A stretch of 45,561 bases of DNA from Candidatus Abawacabacteria bacterium. GTDB lineage: Bacteria > Patescibacteriota > Gracilibacteria > RBG-16-42-10. Location: contig JACQZO010000009.1 of the NCBI GenBank assembly GCA_016207805.1, positions 1 through 45,561 on the forward strand, in the 5' to 3' direction. A program made the translations under genes and the position numbers. Position 1 is the stretch's first letter. Each line of letters starts with the position of its first letter. This document shows positions 41,376-45,561 of the stretch, in pieces. Under the pieces are notes generated by a model, which saw only the letters and a list, made by a program, of their open reading frames with translations, ran no database searches and had not been told where the DNA came from.

Positions 41376-42281
41376 ATGTCTATGATTGAAGTTGAGCAAC
41401 GCTATTTAGTAAAGGGTAACTCAGTTCATGAGATGGGCCGCTTGATGAAAAAAGGATGGCACCCACCAGAACACACTTGTTTTGTTAGTTTTCTTCTTGA
41501 TCAGCTATCTGGTGCGCGCGAGCATTTGCCGATACAAGCCAAAGGTTGGAATTTGCGAATGCGTCTGTCAGGTGTCGGTAGAGACTTTGCCTGTTTAGTA
41601 ATGGAAAGTAGGCATCACTTAGCTACTCTGCTGGCATCTTTAAAGGGAGATGAGGCGGTATCTTGTATGTTAAAAAAGCCCAGTGGTAATAGTGCGGGCA
41701 AAGAAGAAATTGATGAACCAGCAAGCATTGCCCGAGAGCTGCAGGTGAAAAAGCTGTCGGGTGATACAGTGCGCGATCTCCTCGAGGCACTTATCTCAAC
41801 TGGGTATGATATTCACAATCTCATTGCGACCGAACGGACAAACTTTAGAAAAGTTTTGGTCGCTACTGGTGAAATGACAGTTGCTTGGAATACTGACTAT
41901 TGTGGGCATCAATTAGAAAGACCAGACAGTCCGAGATCTATTATCGAAGTAGAAACATGTTTGGAAATTAATCCTCTTAGTACGGCGGCGCGAAGAAATG
42001 ATTTGCTACGAGCTGCTGAAGAACAAAATAATGCCTGGGTAAGAGAAAATATTGCTGATTGGCCTAGAGTGCCCGGTACAGCTGCCTTGTGTGTAATTAA
42101 CCATATGCCAATAGATGATGTCCGTGCAATCTTAAAAAAACGTGGTATAAAAGCTGCTCAAGTCCGCCAAGCTTTAGTAGTAGGTGAAATTGATCATGAA
42201 CGTTTGGCTTTGCTACAAAGAGCAGAAATTATTTCTGTTGAACAATACCAAGCAATTCAAACAATGCGGCTTGAGCATTGA
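41376..42281 (+). CDS. CYTH-like protein, paralog 3
   Basis: 301 residues from the ATG at 41376 (GTG at 41370 and ATG at 41382 are alternatives). Motifs in CYTH order: IEVEQRY (E5, E7), WNLRMRL (60-63), CMLKKP (K100), KEEIDEPASIARELQV, ATERTNFRKV, TVAWNTDYCGHQ and IIEVE (E191, E193). The C-terminal domain (VPGTAALCVINHMPIDDVRAIL) is shared with paralog 4. The charged tunnel residues are largely intact. Follows paralog 2 closely and is probably co-transcribed with it. Confidence 0.7.
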   Translation: MSMIEVEQRYLVKGNSVHEMGRLMKKGWHPPEHTCFVSFLLDQLSGAREHLPIQAKGWNLRMRLSGVGRDFACLVMESRHHLATLLASLKGDEAVSCMLKKPSGNSAGKEEIDEPASIARELQVKKLSGDTVRDLLEALISTGYDIHNLIATERTNFRKVLVATGEMTVAWNTDYCGHQLERPDSPRSIIEVETCLEINPLSTAARRNDLLRAAEEQNNAWVRENIADWPRVPGTAALCVINHMPIDDVRAILKKRGIKAAQVRQALVVGEIDHERLALLQRAEIISVEQYQAIQTMRLEH

Positions 42282-42305
42282 CTTGAATAAAAGATCGTCT
42301 ACTAT
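42278..42305 (+). promoter_or_regulatory. sigma70-type promoter for CYTH-like paralog 4
   Basis: TTGACT (overlapping the stop of paralog 3), 16-nt spacer, TACTAT. The -10 ends 22 nt before the ATG at 42327. Confidence 0.55.
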
Positions 42306-42326
42306 AGTGTCTTCTTATATTATTCC

Positions 42327-43244
42327 ATGAAAGTTGCCAAGATTGAGGTAGAAGATCGCTATCGGCTCACAATAGGTCAACGTAAAAAAGCGGCTGACAT
42401 ATTGAGACAAAGATTCGGTGATCCTCGTGAAATGCGTTATGTAAACGTTTTAGTTGATACACCAAATTTGCAATTACGTTCACATGGGGTGGTATTGCGA
42501 GTGCGTGGTTATCAACCTGACATGAAAAAAGTGATGATGTTTATGGATGAGGCACGTGCCACTACTCGTTTATCGTTGTTGCGCTATCTGTTGGCCACTT
42601 CACCAACAGAAGCTACTCTTAAGTTACCTGTGATTGATGGAGGACAAAAAAGAACCAAACGAGAGATTGAAGATCCGGCAGAGATTGCTAGACAATTAAA
42701 TTTGTCCTTGAATGGCGAAAGTGATCGTTTTGCTGCACTGGTCACAGCATTGGAAAGAGCTAATTATGAAATTGTCGGTGGTATCCATACAGATAGAAAA
42801 GAATTTACCCGTAAAAGTCGCACTGGTCCGACAACTCTAACTATTGACGATAGTACCTGCATGCATGATCCTGATAGGGTCAGGAGTATTTTAGAGGCAG
42901 AACGAATTGAGCAAGTAAATCAGGAGATTAGTCAAGGTGCACTCAGAGCATTGGTTCGCAGGGTGGAGGGGAATAATCGCCGTTGGATAGGAATGCGTCT
43001 TAATGAGTTAGGAGCGATGCCTCTGGTTCCTGGCAGTGCTACTTTATGTTTATGGCGACATCTACCAACTGATCGTTTGCAAGCTCTTGTTCGCCATGGG
43101 GAGTTGACTCATAAACAGTTAAAAGCATTATGTGCAACTGGCGATTTGAGACGTCAAGATGTGGCTCGTTTGGTAGAGACACATGTTATCACCCAAGCGC
43201 AGGGGTTTGAACTAAGAAAAGAGTTTTCGCGAAGGCAATCCTAA
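42327..43244 (+). CDS. CYTH-like protein, paralog 4 (most canonical)
   Basis: This 305-residue copy has the clearest CYTH signature: IEVEDRY (E7, E9, R11), NVLVDTPNLQLRSHGVVLRV (strand, DTP turn and LRxR at 57-60), ATLKLP (K99), KREIEDPAEIARQL (111-124), HTDRKEF, TLTIDDSTCMH (170-180) and ILEAERIE (E190, E192). The helical tail (about 200-305) includes VPGSATLCLWRHLPTDRLQALV, shared with paralog 3. Likely a metal-dependent triphosphate hydrolase or binder; substrate unknown. Confidence 0.75.
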   Translation: MKVAKIEVEDRYRLTIGQRKKAADILRQRFGDPREMRYVNVLVDTPNLQLRSHGVVLRVRGYQPDMKKVMMFMDEARATTRLSLLRYLLATSPTEATLKLPVIDGGQKRTKREIEDPAEIARQLNLSLNGESDRFAALVTALERANYEIVGGIHTDRKEFTRKSRTGPTTLTIDDSTCMHDPDRVRSILEAERIEQVNQEISQGALRALVRRVEGNNRRWIGMRLNELGAMPLVPGSATLCLWRHLPTDRLQALVRHGELTHKQLKALCATGDLRRQDVARLVETHVITQAQGFELRKEFSRRQS

Positions 43245-43270
43245 AGAAGGTTTATCTGAAAAATGGGTAG

Positions 43271-43292
43271 ATACCGAGAGCCGACTCGGTAT
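43271..43292 (+). terminator. GC-rich hairpin after the CYTH-like array
   Basis: ATACCGAG-AGCCGA-CTCGGTAT, a perfect 8-bp stem with a 6-nt loop, 27 nt past the stop of paralog 4. No U run follows, so termination is a guess; it could also be an operator for the HD gene. Confidence 0.4.
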
Positions 43293-43337
43293 GCATACTA
43301 CTAACTGTCACTTATGCTAGTGATAGCTATTTTTACC

Positions 43338-43961
43338 ATGTCTTCTTTTAGTCAATTACTACAGTTGCTGCAACTCACCCGATCCCAAACTCAGTATGGT
43401 TATTTGCTCAGCGGTGTGCCCAAAGAAAAGTTGAGTGATCTTGCTCAACATCACTATTTAGTTACTTTTATCGGCTGGCAAATGGCTCTTCATTGTCAGT
43501 TTGCTGGTGCCAATATAAATACTATGCAAGTGTTGGAAATATGTTTGGTTCACGATTTGGGTGAATTATTCGGCGGTGATATTAATTGGTTCTATGCCAA
43601 GCACAATCCTGCTGCCCGCAAAGCTGCTAAGGTTTTTGAAGAGGAGAATAATCAATTCCTACTTCAATACTTTGGTGAGCAACGGACACATATCCAAGCG
43701 GTAATAGATGCCGCACATCTCTGCCAAACTGATGAGGCGAGATTGGCAAAGCTTGCTGACTATCTGGAATGCTTACAGTACAAAAACTTTGTTAACGCCC
43801 TTTCTGCTACGGATCTTGATATGGCAGTACCAGCACTATATCGCCTGATTCAATTAATGAGCTGTCCCAAAATCCAAAAGTCTCTAACTAATCTGATTAA
43901 TGATTGGCTAAAAACGCTTGATCAAATGCCCAACTTTTTGTTCTTTTTAGCTAAATCTTAA
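43338..43961 (+). CDS. HD-domain phosphohydrolase (YfbR/HDDC2-like)
   Basis: 207 residues from the ATG at 43338; an in-frame ATG at 43314 would add eight hydrophobic residues. HD motifs, counted from 43338: QHHYLVTFIGW (H38 or H39), LVHDLGELFGGD (H72, D73, E76) and LAKLADYLECL (D140). The family includes 5'-deoxynucleotidases. In this setting, next to the CYTH-like genes, a nucleotide or polyphosphate role is possible (inference). Converges with znuA, 2 nt between stops. Confidence 0.88.
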   Translation: MSSFSQLLQLLQLTRSQTQYGYLLSGVPKEKLSDLAQHHYLVTFIGWQMALHCQFAGANINTMQVLEICLVHDLGELFGGDINWFYAKHNPAARKAAKVFEEENNQFLLQYFGEQRTHIQAVIDAAHLCQTDEARLAKLADYLECLQYKNFVNALSATDLDMAVPALYRLIQLMSCPKIQKSLTNLINDWLKTLDQMPNFLFFLAKS

Positions 43962-43963
43962 TA

Positions 43964-44893
43964 CTACGCTTTTAAAGCAGCAGCTAAGGCGTGAACATTT
44001 TTGAGCATGACATCTTGATATGCAGTCGGAGAGTAGATACCGGTTTCCATTGGGTCAAATTCTATTATCTGTAAATTTAAATCCTGGGCTAAAGTTTGGA
44101 CAATACGGGGAGAAAACTGGGGCTCGGTACAAATTACTTTTATGTGATTATTTTTAATATAATCAATCAGCTGTTTGAGATAATATGGTGTCGGCTCTTC
44201 ACCGGGATATTCTTCGATAGAGGCAGTGACTGTGAAACCATAATCACGAGCGAAGTATTGTGTAGTAGAATGGAAGGAAACAAATTGTTTATTTGTTAAG
44301 TTTGCTGTTTCTGTTCTGATACTGTGATCAAGTGCTTCGATCTGTCTGGTGTATTGATCAAGTAATATGGCCAATTCCGCTTTGTGTTCAGGTGCCAATT
44401 GTTGAAATTGGGCACTAATACGTGGCAAAATTTGCAAAACATTGCGTGGCGACACCCAGACATGAGGATCATGTGGTCCATGTTCGTCCTCTTCTTCTTC
44501 GTGGGCACCAATCAGCACCTGTTCCTCGATAGGAGGCAAGATGGTCAATTCTTGGCTAGCGGTAAAAACTTTAGCCCTACTTCCCGAAGTGGTAATTGCT
44601 TTCTCTACCCAGTCATCTACGCCCAAACCATTTTTAATTACTAAGTTGGCTTGTCGCAACAAATTGATTTCACTGGGCTTCAACTGATAATCATGAGGAC
44701 CAACTTGACTCGAAATAAGTGAATTAACGCTGAGATAATCACCGGCTAAGTTTTTAGCAAAGACATAATAGGGGAAGAATGTTGCTACTACCTCTTTTTT
44801 GTTTGTTTCTACTGTCATGGGTTGTGCATTGCCACAACTGCTTAATGCTAAACTACAGATGATCAAACTTGCGAAGAACGTGTGAGTTTTCAT
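43964..44893 (-). CDS. znuA: zinc ABC transporter substrate-binding lipoprotein
   Basis: The 309-residue protein has a lipobox (LSSC, Cys20), then the ZnuA/TroA fold: PYYVFAKNLAGD, VGPHDYQLKPS (H67), a Glu/His-rich loop (HEEEEDEHGPHDPHVW, H144 as ligand), SFHSTTQYFARDYG, TEPQFSP and EFDPMETG. The His-rich loop and Asp/His ligands indicate zinc. It captures Zn(II) outside the membrane. No permease or ATPase gene lies next to it in this window. Divergent from the Fur-family gene with two operator-like palindromes between. Confidence 0.93.
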   Translation of the reverse strand: MKTHTFFASLIICSLALSSCGNAQPMTVETNKKEVVATFFPYYVFAKNLAGDYLSVNSLISSQVGPHDYQLKPSEINLLRQANLVIKNGLGVDDWVEKAITTSGSRAKVFTASQELTILPPIEEQVLIGAHEEEEDEHGPHDPHVWVSPRNVLQILPRISAQFQQLAPEHKAELAILLDQYTRQIEALDHSIRTETANLTNKQFVSFHSTTQYFARDYGFTVTASIEEYPGEEPTPYYLKQLIDYIKNNHIKVICTEPQFSPRIVQTLAQDLNLQIIEFDPMETGIYSPTAYQDVMLKNVHALAAALKA

Positions 44894-44904
44894 AATTAGT
44901 TACT

Positions 44905-44919
44905 TGCAATTCAGTTGCA
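44905..44919. promoter_or_regulatory. candidate Zur operator 1
   Basis: TGCAA-TTCAG-TTGCA, an inverted repeat 12 nt upstream of the znuA ATG. It has the same half-sites and 5-nt spacer as operator 2. Confidence 0.7.
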
Positions 44920-44940
44920 TACTAGCTGGTTGGAGGATTG

Positions 44941-44959
44941 AGTGCAACTTGGTTGCACT
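44941..44959. promoter_or_regulatory. candidate Zur operator 2
   Basis: AGTGCAA-CTTGG-TTGCACT, a perfect 7-5-7 palindrome in the divergent znuA/fur-family promoter, spaced 36 nt (start to start) from operator 1. Confidence 0.75.
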
Positions 44960-45011
44960 TTGCTTTGCGTCACCTTTTTGATTACGCTGCTCGTTGAGTG
45001 ATTAGCAAGTT

Positions 45012-45383
45012 ATGCGTCTTACTGTAGTTAGGGAGAAAATTCTGGCTATTATCAAAAATGCTAAGAAGTTAGTTTCCGCAAAAGACATTTTGCGTATTGA
45101 TCCCATGCTCGACAAGGTTACAGTGTATCGTACGCTGGATGCTTTTCTGCAAGCTGGTATGGTCCGAGAAATGCATCTGCCAACTGGCGAAAAGGCTTAT
45201 GAATTAGGTGATGATCATGATCATCATCACCACTTTCGTTGTGAGCGCTGTTTGGAGATATATCATTTGCCTTGTGAATTTGATCATACTATTGAAAAAT
45301 GGGAGCAAAAAACTGGCTTCAAATTTCATAGTTTCGACTTTGCTGGCGTGTGTAAAACTTGTCTGCAAAAAAACACTCTTTAG
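45012..45383 (+). CDS. Fur-family regulator, probably Zur
   Basis: The 123-residue protein has a winged helix with the Fur recognition helix (DKVTVYRTLDAFLQAGMV, 34-51), a His-rich sensing loop (HDHHHHF, 69-75), and two CxxC pairs (C77/C80 and C114/C117) for the structural zinc. Divergent from znuA with two shared palindromes, so zinc uptake control and autoregulation are likely. Fur or Mur specificity cannot be ruled out by sequence alone. It is slightly shorter at the N-terminus than typical Fur proteins. Confidence 0.9.
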   Translation: MRLTVVREKILAIIKNAKKLVSAKDILRIDPMLDKVTVYRTLDAFLQAGMVREMHLPTGEKAYELGDDHDHHHHFRCERCLEIYHLPCEFDHTIEKWEQKTGFKFHSFDFAGVCKTCLQKNTL

Positions 45384-45527
45384 TTGTTCACAAAACTGTA
45401 ATAACTGCTAGACTACACCCGTAGTATTTTATGTACCTTAACTTGCCGGGTGAATTTGCCATAATTATGGCCTAACAAGTATTTTGTTTTCTTTTTTTAC
45501 AGTTCTCATAATTGAGATTCTTTTTAA

Positions 45528-45546
45528 CCTTAGCCATGAGCTAAGG
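45528..45546. other. hairpin in the terminal non-coding stretch
   Basis: CCTTAGC-CATGA-GCTAAGG forms a perfect 7-bp stem. It has no U run on either side. The stretch 45384-45561 otherwise shows nothing that I recognise; the window ends before the next gene. Confidence 0.35.
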
Positions 45547-45561
45547 AAACTTTCGAGATGC

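Noticed and set aside
45528..45546. Intrinsic terminator at the end of the window
   Set aside because: The hairpin is perfect but no U run follows on either strand.

Overview
This 45.6 kb window reads as part of a chromosome from a small-genome bacterium of the Candidate Phyla Radiation (Patescibacteria). The case rests on several things: a MurA carrying an N-terminal Xre-type helix-turn-helix; a Cys-rich 563-residue protein of a kind I associate with these bacteria; a short pyruvate kinase without its C-terminal domain; an SLH/CAP surface protein; many short genes with no recognisable relatives; and almost no Shine-Dalgarno sequences. TGA is used as a stop (for example at 8616-8618 and 37457-37459), so the TGA-to-Gly code of some CPR lineages does not apply. 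The phylum-level assignment is inference.

Layout. 0.1-0.4 kb: two tRNA-Pro genes. 1.2-6.9 kb: membrane protein, site-2 protease, HTH-MurA, DUF2892 protein, RRM protein, L28 and a HerA-type ATPase, followed by a decayed PIN-domain fragment. 8.1-14.9 kb: a dense co-directional run (RppH-like Nudix, SLH-CAP protein, Fe-S PD-(D/E)XK nuclease, DNA polymerase III delta, DivIC/FtsB-like protein, glutaredoxin-like protein, RlmI-like methyltransferase). 16.2 kb: initiator tRNA. 16.5-23.4 kb: an accessory block with a RibD/DHFR-like reductase, three paralogous Fe(II)/2-oxoglutarate-oxygenase-like proteins around a PEP-synthase-like phosphotransferase, and several orphans. 23.9-29.3 kb: a Hanks-type kinase, an insertion sequence with a frameshifted transposase, tRNA-Thr, and a degenerate kinase-like gene pair. 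29.4-36.4 kb: the Cys-rich protein, UppP, orphans, a YcgR/YcgQ-like permease pair and a beta-propeller protein. 36.5-43.2 kb: a pyruvate-kinase pseudoenzyme, a winged-helix Nudix protein with a damaged Nudix box, the real pyruvate kinase, and four CYTH-like (triphosphate tunnel) paralogs. 43.3-45.4 kb: an HD phosphohydrolase, then divergent znuA and a Fur/Zur regulator with two TGCAA-N5-TTGCA palindromes between them.

Two themes stand out. First, paralog sets repeatedly pair an intact member with a degenerate one (pyruvate kinase, CYTH, kinase and Nudix folds), which suggests local duplication followed by loss of catalysis. Second, the gaps between genes are packed with dispersed repeat families built from 6-7 bp tandem units, often as inverted arms. 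They sit exactly at gene borders: one family ends 2-11 nt before the ATG of five genes, while others begin at, or supply, stop codons. Many orphan genes instead carry their own promoter, with the -10 hexamer ending about 21-22 nt before the ATG and no Shine-Dalgarno. The best candidates for an undescribed system are the CYTH-like quartet (38.4-43.2 kb) and the 2OG-oxygenase-like trio with its phosphotransferase (17.1-21.2 kb).
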